Below the pieces are notes generated by a model. That model was given only the letters and a program-made list of their open reading frames with translations, ran no database searches and was not told the DNA's origin. DNA of 64,000 bases from assembly GCF_009905375.1 (NCBI RefSeq), contig NC_133648.1, positions 308,032,565-308,096,564 on the forward strand, given 5' to 3'. Shown here one piece after another: positions 1-10,746 of this stretch. The translations under genes and the position numbers were made by a program. The DNA comes from Apium graveolens (lineage: Eukaryota; Streptophyta; Magnoliopsida; Apiales; Apiaceae). Position 1 is the first letter of the stretch. Each line of letters starts with the position of its first letter.

Positions 1-637
1 GAATCTTATAATACTTTGAACGGTGATAGTTCAAGTAGCTTTATAAATGATATAAGTGTGGGGAAGTATTGGTAACTTCATTCCTTGTTTTTACTTATAT
101 CTAGTAAGTAATTATCTTACACACGATAAAGATTTTAGTAAGTATCCATTTAGATACTTGTGTTATTGTTATCACTACATATTATCTTGCGAGCTGTAAG
201 GCTCACTCTTGCTTTATTTCTTCATCACACAACAACAGTTAGGAGAGATGGCCAGACTCCAGCAGACCCAGCGCAAGCGCGTGGGAAGCGTCCCGCGTCT
301 TCCCGCTGATATTGTAGCTGCTATAGCTGCAGAGGTAGATCCATTGTAGTTTAGACCATCTACTCTTGAGAATCCAATTATGTATAATTATAACTTGTGG
401 CAGATAATGGCAATTAACTGTAAATTATCAAGTAATCATTTTGGGTTGTAATAATTTTAAATTGTGGATTCAAAGACTTGTACTTATTTAAATTTCATCT
501 CTGAGACTATAACGGGTTGTGGTGTGTGTTAGTGTGGGGTCACAGCATAAGGTTATTTATTAATTAAGTGAAGTGATATTGTGGAAAGAAAGACCGTGAC
601 GACCCGGATCCCCGACCCCGGATCTGGGGGTGTTACA
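1..637 (+). repeat. A-family gypsy LTR, 3' part (cut by window start)
   Basis: This is the end of a long gypsy LTR in plus orientation. It matches the reverse complement of the left part of the LTR at 5524-9402 and ends with the same GC-rich block (ccggatccccgaccccgg) and terminal TGTTACA at 631-637. No primer binding site follows it; the next bases are gtaaa. It is therefore a 3' LTR or a solo LTR rather than a 5' LTR. It appears to have inserted into the B-family LTR that starts at 638. The left part lies outside the window, so no TSD can be checked. Confidence 0.8.
248..349 (+). CDS. LTR-internal micropeptide ORF, histone H3 tail-like N-terminus (33 aa)
   Basis: A 33-codon ORF starts with ATG about 390 bp before the LTR end. 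It begins M-A-R-L-Q-Q-T-Q-R-K-R-V-G and continues with an alanine-rich stretch ending AAIAAEV. The same ORF occurs in the other A-family LTR copies at 5730-5918 and 15710-15799 (both minus). Related ORFs sit at the same relative place in the B LTR (4244) and the C LTRs (35586, 45165). After Met removal, R2, Q5, T6, R8 and K9 line up with the histone H3 tail (A-R-T-K-Q-T-A-R-K); K4 is Q in this copy. The ATG follows a pyrimidine-rich stretch and CAACAACAG, which looks like a 3' splice site. No database family is recognised. Coding status is an inference from recurrence and position. Confidence 0.45.
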   Translation: MARLQQTQRKRVGSVPRLPADIVAAIAAEVDPL

Positions 638-1302
638 GTAAAGTAATGCGTTCTAATGACGTGTCGGTCGATAACGATATTGTGAAGCGTAATTGAAACG
701 CTGAGCGTCGGGCCGTCAGGCTGAACGTGACCCGGTACGCGTAGAACGGAATAAAAATTAAAGAAGGACAAATTTTATGATCAGACATGAGTTTTGATAT
801 GTTCGTATGTGTGCTTGCTTGTCTGTATGCATGATTACGTGATCTGTTGACATTTTTATGGATTTAAGGGAATTATTTGATTTAAATAAGGTTTATTTAA
901 CCTTCGCACATTTTTATAAAATTATCTGAGTAAGATAAAGGCATGAGATTTGTTCTGTTATCTTCTTCATAGTCCTAGAGACTTTCTAAAAATGATGGAC
1001 GGATTTATTTGGTGATCGTTGCATTATAAATTGATTTTTATGTGATAAAATGCTATTATTATCACAAACTTGTGAAAATCATATAAAATCAACCGTTCGC
1101 TCAAAAGTTTATTATGAGCAATGGTTGGAAAGCTAATTTCGAGATCTACGTCTTAAAATTGTCATTTGCAATAATTTTTGACTTTTCGAGAGGGATATAT
1201 TCAATATTCGATTTCTATCTTATTTAAGTAAAAAGAAAGGATTAATCAAACAAAAAAGGATTTAGTAGATTACTAAAATACCCTTGGCCCTGATACAAAA
1301 AT

Positions 1303-1442
1303 AAACTCACTCTCCCCCCTCCCTCCCTTCTTCTTTCTTTTCCCGTGAGCATCCTCCCCCTCTCCCTCACTTTTTTCTTCCTCTCTCTCGAACACACACT
1401 CTCTCTCTCTCGGATCTCTCCCCATCTCTCTTCTCTCTCTTG
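1303..1442. repeat. CT-rich low-complexity tract in the B LTR
   Basis: This 140-bp pyrimidine-rich stretch contains several short (CT)n runs, including one near 1397-1410. Plant 5' leaders are often CT-rich, so this may mark the transcribed leader of the B LTR. That is inference only. Minus-strand ORFs over it are compositional artefacts. Confidence 0.6.
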
Positions 1443-3612
1443 CATGCAACACCGAATACTCATTCAAATTCAAAGATATTACCATCTATAGCTTCTATTT
1501 TCTGTATAATACTCAAACACCACTTGCATATAAGTGTTTATGTAAGTGTTTATGGTTCCATCTCTATGGTTGTGTTGAAGGAAATACGATTTCTTGATAC
1601 ATGATCACAAGAGAAGATTCAAGAAATTTTTTGGTTTAAAACTCAAGAGGAGACCCGTTATGGGCACTCTTAAGTTCGACCACCACCGGCCATGATCCAA
1701 GGAGAGCCGGTGGAATTTTAAGAAAATGATATGTTAATGTGATTTTTGAGTTTTATGCTCTTTAAAAATTTTATGTAGCTATTGCATGTCTTGGTTTCTT
1801 GAAAAGTTCAAAAAGGGTTTTGTACTTCCTTTGAAATTTAAGTGTGTGATTGATAAATGGATTGCTATGAATATGTTAAAAGAATTTGGATTTGTATAAT
1901 TGATTTGATGCTTAAGGAATCGAATTTGAGGGTTGCATGTTGGGGATTTTGGTTCGGCGTTGTACTAATAAAAAGGGGAATTGGATTTGATGACTTGATC
2001 TTAGTATAAACTAAGCTTATTTAGTGAGAAATGTGATTGCATGTTGGTTTAAAAGAAGAACTAGTGAATGCATGCATGTTTAATTGGATAATGTGATTAA
2101 GGCTTGAGTCACTAAGTGATGCTTTGTTTGTGATTCGAAAATCGTGATGAAAATGAGTTGAATGTCTAAGATAAGGTGTAAAACAAGTTGAAATTGTGAT
2201 TTAAAACCTTGCATGTGTGATTTCTTGAAAAATCCGAATGGGTCTTATGGTTAAAAAGAGAATTAAGTGGATTTTTGTGAGATTATATGCTAATTATCTT
2301 AGTTACTAATAAGAACTTGGTTGCATGTTGGATGATGCTTGTGTTCGAATTTGATAATTAAAAGAGGGTGTTGATTTTCGATTCTTGATGTGATTATGAT
2401 TCGGTTTTTGGATTAAAAATAAAAAATCTTAATTGCGTAAAAGACCCTTGTAATTTGCATACCAAAGAGGTTTATTGTGTTTGATTATATGAGATTGAAA
2501 TTGAGTACATTTGGTTGTGTTTTAGGTTTATAGCCGAATGGTATATAAGTAGAAAAGCGATTGATTTGGTTCCATTACCTTGCTAAGTGATTGCATGTGA
2601 AATTCTAGGAGATATGTGATTCATTTGTTTGATTAAATGATGTTATGGTTCAAATTAAGGAATTAAAGAAAAAGGGAATTAAGTGGTTTGATATTAAAGA
2701 ACTATAAGTGACAGTTATGGTCGCAAAAGATTTAGTTGTGAATAAATCATGTACTTGTAAGAGTTATATTGGTGTGATTTGAAGAATAGTTAAGGTTAAG
2801 CAAGTATGAGTCGATTGATGAGTATATAAAGATATAAAGGCTATGAGAAAGGAATGTGTTATGTGCTATGTGCATATGTGTATAAGCTATACTCGTATAT
2901 TTGAGTCAAGAGTATAATCGAGCTATCGTATTGAGTGATCGTTCCGGGAACGAGAGTTGAGTAACTGATTAAGGTTTTGGTTTTTATTGTAGATTCGGAG
3001 CGTGAGGTCATTCAGGCTAGAAAAGGGAAGGGTATATTAGGTGGCAGTAGTTCAACCTTCAGGAAAGCGAATTCAGGCAAGTAACTCTCATTACTTGTGT
3101 AAATGGTTATAGAGAGGTTATTGTTCATACTATGTAGAGTATTGAACTGTTAAAATAATGAACCCCTGTTAATGATTCGAGATACCCTGTCTTGATCTTG
3201 TTAAACTGTTATTGACAAGCTTATTGATTCAACCCTTTGGTAACCTGTCTTTCCTGTTCAAACTAATTATCATACCATGAACTGTTATAAACCCTATAAT
3301 TACCTTTACGAACCCCTTGTAATGATACCATATTCCTTGATCACCATATTTCCTATTGATCCTTGAAACAGATATTGATTCTTCTAACTTAAGTACCTTG
3401 ATATCATTGATTCAAGATCCCTAGAATTGCTCTTTCCTATCCTTGATTCATTTCCTTAACTTTGATTTCTTGAAATTGAATCTAAGAATGAGTTTCAACT
3501 TGAAAGAGTCCGAATGATTTCATATTCTTGGTAATGATAAAATGAATTTAGAAAACCTACTTTTTTTCCAACTCAAGGTTTTCCAAACGAATTCCTGATG
3601 GATTGGATTGGA

Positions 3613-3673
3613 CGTAAGAGACTAGTGGGACTAGTCCAGTCATTGTAAGAGGCTAGCGGGGCTAGTCTAGTTT
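3613..3673. repeat. Two-copy tandem repeat with internal palindromes
   Basis: Two adjacent units of about 30 bp both start with gtaagagRctag. Each contains a self-complementary pair: ACTAGT-GGG-ACTAGT in the first unit and a diverged CTAG-GGG-CTAG version in the second. It lies inside the B LTR, about 0.9 kb from its 3' end. The role is unknown; it could be a protein-binding element in U3. Confidence 0.6.
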
Positions 3674-4243
3674 AAGGTTGAAATTATGCCGTATGGTACC
3701 TTAATGACCGGATGGAGGTCGGTACGGGCTGATCACCCGTATTATAATGAAATGAAAGATAATGTGATCCAATCAAGGGTTCTATATTATTTTAAAAAGG
3801 AATGGAAACTTCCAACTCAGTAATGAATTCTTTGAAAATGAAAATGGTTTATATTGCGTTGAAAAGAGTTGATTGTGATATTGTAAAGCTTAAAGCTCGT
3901 GAACCCTGATTATAATCTGTTGATCATATAATTGATTTCATATAATGAAAATATTGTCACTTTCCTTTCTGAAAGATCTGTTTTGATCCTTTAATGATTT
4001 GTGGTGAATGTCGGCTTTCACCCTGCTTTGAGCCTTGTTCCATGAAAGCCCCACACTTTTCCTTCACAACCCTTCCTTAACCCGAAAGATGGAAATCTGC
4101 CACCTAGAACTGATAAAGTAGAATGCCCTGAGTTTGGTAAAGTAAATTGTGGATTTCATATCATAGAACTTTTTTATAGTTACTTGCTGAGTTTTATACT
4201 CATATGTTTTGTTTTAATCTAACCTTGACAGTTAAGCAAGAAG

Positions 4244-4513
4244 ATGGCCAGGCTTAGGTGCACTGCTCGTAAGAACGTACCTGGTGGTCCCTATCGTGTT
4301 GAGGGCTTCCAGTTGCCAGAGCAGGTAGAGATGTTTTTGAGTGAGAAAGTGCTTAGCCAGAAGGTTGTAAAGATACAATGGGTTATCTGTCGGTTCCAAG
4401 TCAGGATCGACTATGTATATTTTATATTATTTTGGGGTTGTAAGTTATATTTTATGGTTGGTAGTTGTAATCTAGTCTCATACTTTATCATGTTTGATCC
4501 TGTTGGTAGTTAA
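4244..4513 (+). CDS. LTR-internal ORF with H3 tail-like start (89 aa)
   Basis: An 89-codon ORF lies about 350 bp from the end of the B LTR. It starts M-A-R-L-R-C-T-A-R-K-N-V-P-G-G. Against the histone H3 tail, A1, R2, T6, A7, R8 and K9 are identical and a GG pair lies one residue later than H3 G12-G13. A glutamate/valine segment (EQVEMF) follows where the A family has AAEV. The C-terminal 40 residues are hydrophobic and probably spurious read-on, because the A and C ORFs are shorter. The ATG is preceded by a pyrimidine-rich tract and CTTGACAG, an acceptor-like sequence. No known family is recognised; coding status is unproven. Confidence 0.4.
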   Translation: MARLRCTARKNVPGGPYRVEGFQLPEQVEMFLSEKVLSQKVVKIQWVICRFQVRIDYVYFILFWGCKLYFMVGSCNLVSYFIMFDPVGS

Positions 4514-4593
4514 TCGGGGTTTATGTTTATATAATTATTAGATTAAAGGTGTGTGGGTCCTCATTTCCTAACCCCGAGATTGAGGGCATCACA

Positions 4594-5523
4594 ATCTGCC
4601 CTAAGAGAGGCCACATAACAACTTCTTGCCATCTTTTGATCTCCTTTCTCTTCTCCAATCCCATTTCGGGTGGGAAACTTCATCAGTGAATGATAGGAAG
4701 AAGGGACTGCCTCGAAGGCATGTATCCATGTTCTTCCCGTGATCGCGTTGTAAGTTGAACTAGCCTTCACCACCACAAAGTCCAACATCTATATCACTTG
4801 TCTTGGTTCATGACCTATGGTCGTTGGCAACTTAATTATCCCTTCCACGGGGCACTCCACTCCTGCGAACCCATATATCGGCATATCGGTCGGGGTTAAT
4901 TGAGAATCATTGTAACCCATCCTTAAAAAGGTATCATGGAGTAAGATGTCCACCGAGGCACCCTTATCTACAAGGACCCTCTTTACCGCGTTGTTCCCTA
5001 TTATCGGTGTTATGACCAGCGGGTCGTCATGAGGAAATTTCACACCTTCTAAGTCAGAATCATCAAATGCCATTGTCACTCCTGTCCTAGCCCTCTTCGG
5101 GGCTTCCCCAACAATATGCATAAATTCTCTAGTATATGTTTTCCTTGAGTTCTTGGATAAACCAGCAGCAGTTGGTCCTTCAAAGATTGTATTTATCACA
5201 GGTCCTCGGGGTCGCGGTCCTCGGGGTCGCGGTCCTCCAAAGATCACATTTAGCACCGGTCCCCTAGGTTGGGGATTTCATCCTTGATCGTCTTGATCTC
5301 TCCTACGATTATCAAAGTTCTTTCTCACATTGTTATTCATATCTCCTCCATCTCCAGTGTACTTGCTCAACCTTCCTTTTCGAATAAGAAACTCTATTTC
5401 ATCTTTCAATTGTCTAAACTCATCAGTGTCATGACCAGCATCCTTGTGAAATCTGCAATATTTACTCTTATCTAGTTTGGTAGGATCAGCCTTCAGGGGT
5501 TTAGGCCAACGAATATCTCTATC
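4594..5523 (-). pseudogene. Element E (Tat-like gypsy): gag C-terminal and protease fragment
   Basis: This is the downstream half of an interrupted gag-pol frame; the upstream half is at 26801-28253. Reading from 5523 it opens with DRDIRWPKPLK, then a gag zinc-binding segment (C-x-F-H ... G-H-D-T-D-E) in which the expected final Cys is Phe. The retropepsin follows, with active-site segment LVDKGAS, flap-like sequence and IYGF. In-frame stops lie at 5278 and near 4786, so the frame is dead. At 4593 the frame is cut by the B LTR. The family is called from the recognisable gag/protease wording of plant Tat-group elements and from the primer site at 28269-28285. RT and integrase are not in the window. 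Confidence 0.75.
5201..5230. repeat. 15-bp tandem duplication in element E
   Basis: ggtcctcggggtcgc is present twice in direct succession, with a partial third copy. On the minus strand it encodes a GPRPR-type repeat just before the protease. It is a simple in-frame expansion inside a dead gene. Confidence 0.75.
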
Positions 5524-5729
5524 TGTAACACCCCCAGATCCGAGGTCGGGGATCCGGGTCGTCACGGTCTTTCTTTCCACAAAATCACTTAACTTAATTA
5601 ATAATAAATAACCTCATGCTGTGACCCCACACTAACACACACCACAACCCGTTCTAGTCTCAGAGATGAAATTGAAATAAGTACAAGTCCTTGAATCCAC
5701 AATTTAAAAGTTATTACAACCCAAAATGA

Positions 5730-5918
5730 TTACTTGATAAGTTTACAGTTAATTGCCATTATCTGCCACAAGTTATAATTATACATAATTGGTTCCCAAA
5801 AGTAGAATGCCTGATCTACCAATAGATCTACCTCTGCAGCTATAGCAGCTACAACATCAACGGGAAGACGCGGGACGCTTCCCACGCGCTTGCGCTGGGT
5901 CTGCTTGAGTCTGGCCAT
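5730..5918 (-). CDS. LTR micropeptide ORF with H3 tail-like N-terminus (62 aa)
   Basis: This is the best-preserved A-family copy. It starts M-A-R-L-K-Q-T-Q-R-K-R-V-G-S-V-P-R. After initiator Met removal, A1, R2, K4, Q5, T6, R8, K9 and G12 coincide in register with the histone H3 tail (A-R-T-K-Q-T-A-R-K-S-T-G-G). An alanine-rich segment DVVAAIAAEVD follows, then a tail shared with no other family. It lies about 390 bp from the LTR inner end, in an LTR whose element encodes a chromodomain-like integrase tail. The twin copy in the 5' LTR has a 21-bp in-frame deletion and a CAG to TAG stop. Possible roles are an expressed leader peptide or a chance basic ORF; only the sequence match is seen. Confidence 0.45.
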   Translation of the reverse strand: MARLKQTQRKRVGSVPRLPVDVVAAIAAEVDLLVDQAFYFWEPIMYNYNLWQIMAINCKLIK

Positions 5919-7084
5919 CTTTCCTAACTATTGTTGTGTGATGAAGAAATGAAGCAAAAGTGAGCATTACAGCTCGCAAGATAATATATAGTGTAAACAA
6001 TAATGCAAGTATCTAAATGGATAACTTACTAGAATCCTTTATCAAGTGTAAGGTATTTACTTACTGGATATAAGCTTAAAGGAAGATGAAGTTACCAATT
6101 ACTTCACTATACTTGTACCATTTATAAAACTAATTGAACTACCACTGTTCAAAGTATTATAGGTTTCAAAAGTTTATCCCATAGATGAGACCACAAGTTA
6201 AGACTTGAATAGATTAAATTGTTGAAATATTATTGAATGAAATGAAGTTATGAGATACTTCATTAAGTCCCTATATATATCCACATATATATCTCTTATA
6301 CATTTCCTAGAGACCTCTGTCATGTAAAGTATGAACAGAGTTTGTAACATCCAATGAATTTTTTTGGAAAGGAAAAGAATTGTGGCATAAACCCGATATC
6401 TTGCTGATCAGGCAAAGATACCAATAAGTAACCTTTTCTACTGTAGATGGATGAATTCCTCGCCGGTCATCACCCTGGCCGCATTAGGACCTCGCGCTAG
6501 ACCGTTACCCGGCCACTCACGCGTGGATGGACTATCACCCAGCCTCTTACACCTTCATAGACCGTACCCCGGCCTGTCGCTTATGCTGACTCAATCAGAT
6601 AGACTTACTTCCCGAACATTGGGCAAGTAATCAAATTGTTTTCTCAAAACAGCAACCATGTTGCGAATATAAAATACACCACAAAGCCGGATCCCTTAGA
6701 TTTTTGAGCGAGTATTCAAGTCCCCTTTTGAAAGGAAGAGCTTAAATTTGAAAACGAGTTTTGGGATCCGCTCTAACTTTTAAAATCATTTTGAAGACTC
6801 GAGAACATTTTTAAGAATGTTTGGAGTAATACTGATTTAATAAAATAAATCAGTCCCAATATATTAGAAAATATCTGAATATTATTATTTAAATAATATT
6901 GCCATAAGGATAATCCTTATAAAAATAATTGAAGTAGAAGTTTTAAAACTCATACTTGAAATGGATATTAAATAACCAAAGATATACTTATACGAAAGTA
7001 TGATCTTTATTTGAATAATCGAAAATAAGTTTGATTATCGAAACATTATTCTTTAATAAAATAAAGAATATTATTTAATAAATA

Positions 7085-7252
7085 AGCGGATTCATAAGTC
7101 CTCAAATGAATATTCAAAATAATATTCATTAAATAAAATAAAGCGAGTCATAGTCCTCGAATGAATATTCAAATTAATATTCATTAAATAAAATAAACCG
7201 AGTCATAAGTCCTCGAATGAATATTCAAAGTAATATTCATTAATAAAAATAA
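7085..7252. repeat. AT-rich tandem array in the A LTR (three units of about 57 bp)
   Basis: Three imperfect units each carry a 'gagtcataagtcctcRaatga' block followed by ATATTCAAA-TAATATTCATTAA, so each can form AATATT-based hairpins. The twin LTR holds the same array at about 24479-24648. The C LTRs carry a related array in the other orientation at about 34081-34230 and 43640-43795. Confidence 0.75.
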
Positions 7253-9402
7253 AGTTATCGAATAAACCTTATTCGATTAATAGTTTTGAAAACTATTTAT
7301 ATATATATAAATATACATATATTATACTCGGGAACACCGACTCCCGGTTTAGAAAAATGTTCACCTTCGGGTCCCCTATACTAAGGGTATACGCAATTAC
7401 TGCTTATCTCTAGCATAGGTATTATGCAACTTATAAGCAATTGAATCAACAGATATATATCAAGATTACGAAATAGACATGCATATATACCATATCACAT
7501 GCTCCAATATATCGCAAGATTTGCTAATTAACCATCATGCATCTATCACAAGATAATGCATATACATATGTATACATCACAACAACAGTATAACGGGTAG
7601 AAAACTTGCCTGAGCGACTGGGGGTGACAAATGGCTTGGGACGAGTCTGGTAACCTATAAACAACATATAAGTTGGAATTAAACCAAAGTCGCTTATGAA
7701 TCTATACTTTAACCAATTAGACTCTAACACTCGCTTTGCGCTCAACGATTCTCTTAAGTCGCTCGAGTACCCTCGGCTCCACCATTTTTAATAAATTAAC
7801 CATTAAGGGTTTTAGGGCTATTCTTTCGCGAGTACCTTACCAACTGCCTAATACACTTTACATAAATGATTCATACTCCAATTAGTCATTTAAGGTCTTT
7901 AACCTATGTTCCAAAGTAAGGCGAGGGGTAATGGTTCGTTCGCGAAACGCCGTTACTTAAAACGGCCGTTTCTCCTAAACCGTACATCGGATTCAAACGA
8001 ACCACATATCAAAACGAAGCTCGTAACATGAACTATCTAATCATGGCAATGTTCAAAACCTAACAGTGAGTCCTCGGGTCCTGATGTTAAGAACAAAACA
8101 GTCTAAAGTAAATCGGACATTACGACGGCTATGTTTACGCGATTACCAATTTTTATCCTACTCTAAATCAACCACCAATCAACCACAATTCAACCATACA
8201 ACCAAACTCCATACCTACAATGCTACAACAGCCCCAAAAACTCAATATTTCCAAATTTATACTACTTTCCAACATGAACTAAAAGATTTACTTAAGTTCT
8301 TTAACTAATCAACAAGATTTACAACTCCAAACACATCACAAAACCAACACATCTCTAAATACTCAATAATCAATCTTCTCATGAACCATACTAAACACAA
8401 AAGCCCTAAATATACAAAAGTAGGGCTAGGGTTTGAAATTATACCTTCCTTGGTGAGTAAAAGTAACTAAGGAGCTTGGAATCACCCTTGAAAGTCCTTA
8501 CCAAAGCTTAATCTAAACAAAAACTCAAGAACAAAATTTTAAGTTCTTGAAAAACACTATTCACCCTCTTCTTCCATGAATTTTAGGAAGAGATTGTGAA
8601 GGAATTTGAAGCTTAAACTTATAGGATAGCTATGTCTATGCATAAGGAATCTTAGATAATTACCTCACTAATTAATGAAGCTTGGAACTTGGATTTTGGT
8701 TTTTTTCTTCTTGAAATGGAAAAGAGGCCGAGAGCTTTTAGCTTGAAATGGGAAGTCAACTTGTGTTTTTGGTGAAATGATTTGTTGGTTGGTTGTTTTT
8801 GCTTTTGTTTTAATTATTTACCTTTTAACCATGGTGATTTTTGTGTGGCTTGAAATCAACCACACTTCCTTCCCTTTTTGGTCATGCTTAGGTCACCAAT
8901 CCTATGTCATCTTCCCATGCTTGTCCTCTTCTTATTGGTTTGATGACATCATCCTCACTAACCTCTTTGATTAGCTTCTAATTACTTGGCTAATGACCGC
9001 TGATCTGTTATACGGTTCGCTTAACTTTCGTTTTCGTTTATCATTTGAGGGATCATACCCGGGATCTTATTACTTGGGTTTCCTTAACCTTTCTCAATAC
9101 ATTATATTCCTTTTATGATCCTCTCTTATAATCCTTGAATTTAAATCCTTTTTATCCTGTTACCTTATACTCAATTCTTTCGGTAACTGGTGGATTTTCG
9201 GGAAAAATCAAAGTGTTCGAATTTGGATTCTGACGATCTTTACATACACTTATATATCATATAGAGTACTAATTAGATCTCAGAATAACAATAAAAGAAC
9301 CCCTACATAGTGTGGCATGAAAAGTTTTCTTATTCAGCAATATCAGCAAAAACACTATTCATAAGGGTTACAAAAAAAGTTCAAAATTTTGGGGTTATTA
9401 CA

Positions 9403-9415
9403 GTCTCCCCTCCTT
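9403..9415 (-). promoter_or_regulatory. Element A polypurine tract
   Basis: On the minus strand AAGGAGGGGAGAC directly precedes the 3' LTR start TGTAATAA. It would prime plus-strand DNA synthesis. The identical tract abuts the 3' LTR of element C (41474-41486). Confidence 0.85.
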
Positions 9416-9435
9416 AAAAGGATTCCGTCCCGGAA

Positions 9436-10746
9436 TCAAATAGAAAACAAATGGGGGTACTTTTCTAGCATTGCGCTCTCTAGTTCCCAAGTTGATTCTT
9501 CCACATTATGATTCTGCCATAGCACTCTGACTAGCTTGATTACTTTGTTCCGAAGCACCTGCTCCTTCTTACCTATAATCTTTACTGGTCTTTCCACGTA
9601 AGTCAGATCTGGTTGCATATCCACCTGCTCGTACTCCACTATGTGCCTGGCATCCCGATGATACATCCTTAGCATTGACACATGGAACACATTATGAACT
9701 TGTTGTAAGTTCGGGGGTAAGGCTAGCTCGTAAGCCAACTTCCCAATCCGTCTTAGTATCTCAAAAGGTCCAATGTATCTTGGGCTTAGTTTCCCTTTCT
9801 TTCTGAACCTCATTAACCCCTTCCAAGGGGATACTTTTAGTAGTACTAAGTCCCCTACTTCATACTCCTTGTCCATTTGGGCTAGGTCTACATATTTCTT
9901 CTGTCTGTCTTGGGCTGCTACCAGCCGTCCTCTGATGAGATCCACTATGTCTTTGGTCCTTTGGACCACTTCGGGTCTGAGCATCTTCCGCTCTCCTACT
10001 TCATCCCAGTATAAGGGAGATCGACACCTTCTTCCGTACAGGGCCTCATAAGGCGGCATTCCGATGCTAGCATGAAAGCTATTGTTATAAGAAAACTCGA
10101 TCAACGGCAAGTGATCATCCCAACTTCCTTTAAAGTCTATTGCACAGACTCTCAACATATCCTTTAATGTCTGGATGGTCCTTTCACTCTGCCCATCCGT
10201 CTGGGGATGGTAAGCGGTACTCATATTTAACTTGCTCCCCGCACATTCTTGAAAGCTCATCCAAAATCTGGAGTTGAACCTGGGGTCTCGGTCTGAGACA
10301 ATGAACGCTGGGACTCCATGTCGCGTCACTATTTCCATAAGGTAAATGTCCATCAGTCTATCGACTGTGTATCTCTCATTGATAGGGATGAAATGAGCTG
10401 ACTTTGTCAGTCGGTCTATAATCACCCAAATGGCATCATGGTTGGCTTTCGTCCTTGGTAAACCGACAACAAAATCCATGGCTATCTGTTCCCATTTCCA
10501 TTCGGGAATCTCCAGGGGTCGTAAAAGTCCACTGGGTCTCTGGTGCTCTGCCTTTACTCTTTGGCAAGTCAAACATTTGCTTACCCATTCTGCTACGTCC
10601 CTCTTCATGTTGTGCCACCAGTAATACTCCTTCAAATCCCTATACATCTTGGTGCTTCCCGGGTGAATGGAATATCTTGAACTATGGCTTTCATCCAAAA
10701 TCTCGTCTTTAAGCTCTTGAACGTTCGGAACCCAAATCCGGTAGGA
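9436..10746 (-). pseudogene. Element A integrase with C-terminal chromodomain-like tail
   Basis: The integrase part of pol inserts element cDNA into chromatin. Visible in order: a zinc-binding end (YWWHNMKRDV ... CLTCQ), the catalytic core with first Asp near DFVVGLP, second Asp in IVSDRDPRF and Glu in QSERTIQTLKD, then the GPFEILRRIG and FHVSML segments. The last 70 residues (about EQVDMQPD to YPHLFSI, with W in VLWQNH and STWE) look like the group II chromodomain of Tekay-type chromoviruses, which is expected to read methylated histone H3. The reading frame is open here, but it is cut off from RNase H by a TAA at 10747-10749. Chromodomain identity is from recognised wording, not a search. 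Confidence 0.85.

Larger units (their letters stand above)
638..4593 (+). repeat. B-family long gypsy LTR (left end not resolved)
   Basis: About 4 kb of mostly non-coding sequence ends in ATCACA at 4588-4593, exactly where the protease/RT reading frame of the older element E (minus strand, 4594-5523) is interrupted. This defines it as an inserted LTR in plus orientation. Its layout resembles the A and C LTRs: a CT-rich leader-like block near 1303-1442, a long AT-rich middle, and a basic short ORF (4244-4513) near the 3' end. The beginning of this LTR is not evident; an A-family LTR is joined at 637, so the missing start probably lies left of the window. It is called Tekay/Del-like from length and layout only. 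Confidence 0.6.
5524..9402 (-). repeat. Element A 3' LTR (3879 bp)
   Basis: On the minus strand it begins TGTAATAACCCC right after the polypurine tract and ends ...GGGGGTGTTACA at 5524. It contains the micropeptide ORF (5730-5918), an AT-rich tandem block (7085-7252), and a block at about 7520-7780 that is conserved in the C-family LTRs. A donor-like AAG/GTATAA sits near 8440-8455 (minus). Nothing else in it looks coding. Confidence 0.88.

Noticed and set aside
1242..1485. Two overlapping Arg/Glu-rich minus ORFs.
   Set aside because: They are translations of a CT-rich low-complexity tract in the B LTR.
631..4593. Reading 631-4593 as one solo LTR beginning TGTTACAG.
   Set aside because: TGTTACA at 631-637 is the end of the A-type LTR, and the bases before it do not match the five bases after 4593, so no TSD supports it.
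8777..8974. Hydrophobic 65-aa ORF, repeated at 26175-26372.
   Set aside because: Duplicate through the element A LTRs; T-rich sequence gives a hydrophobic translation; no support for coding.
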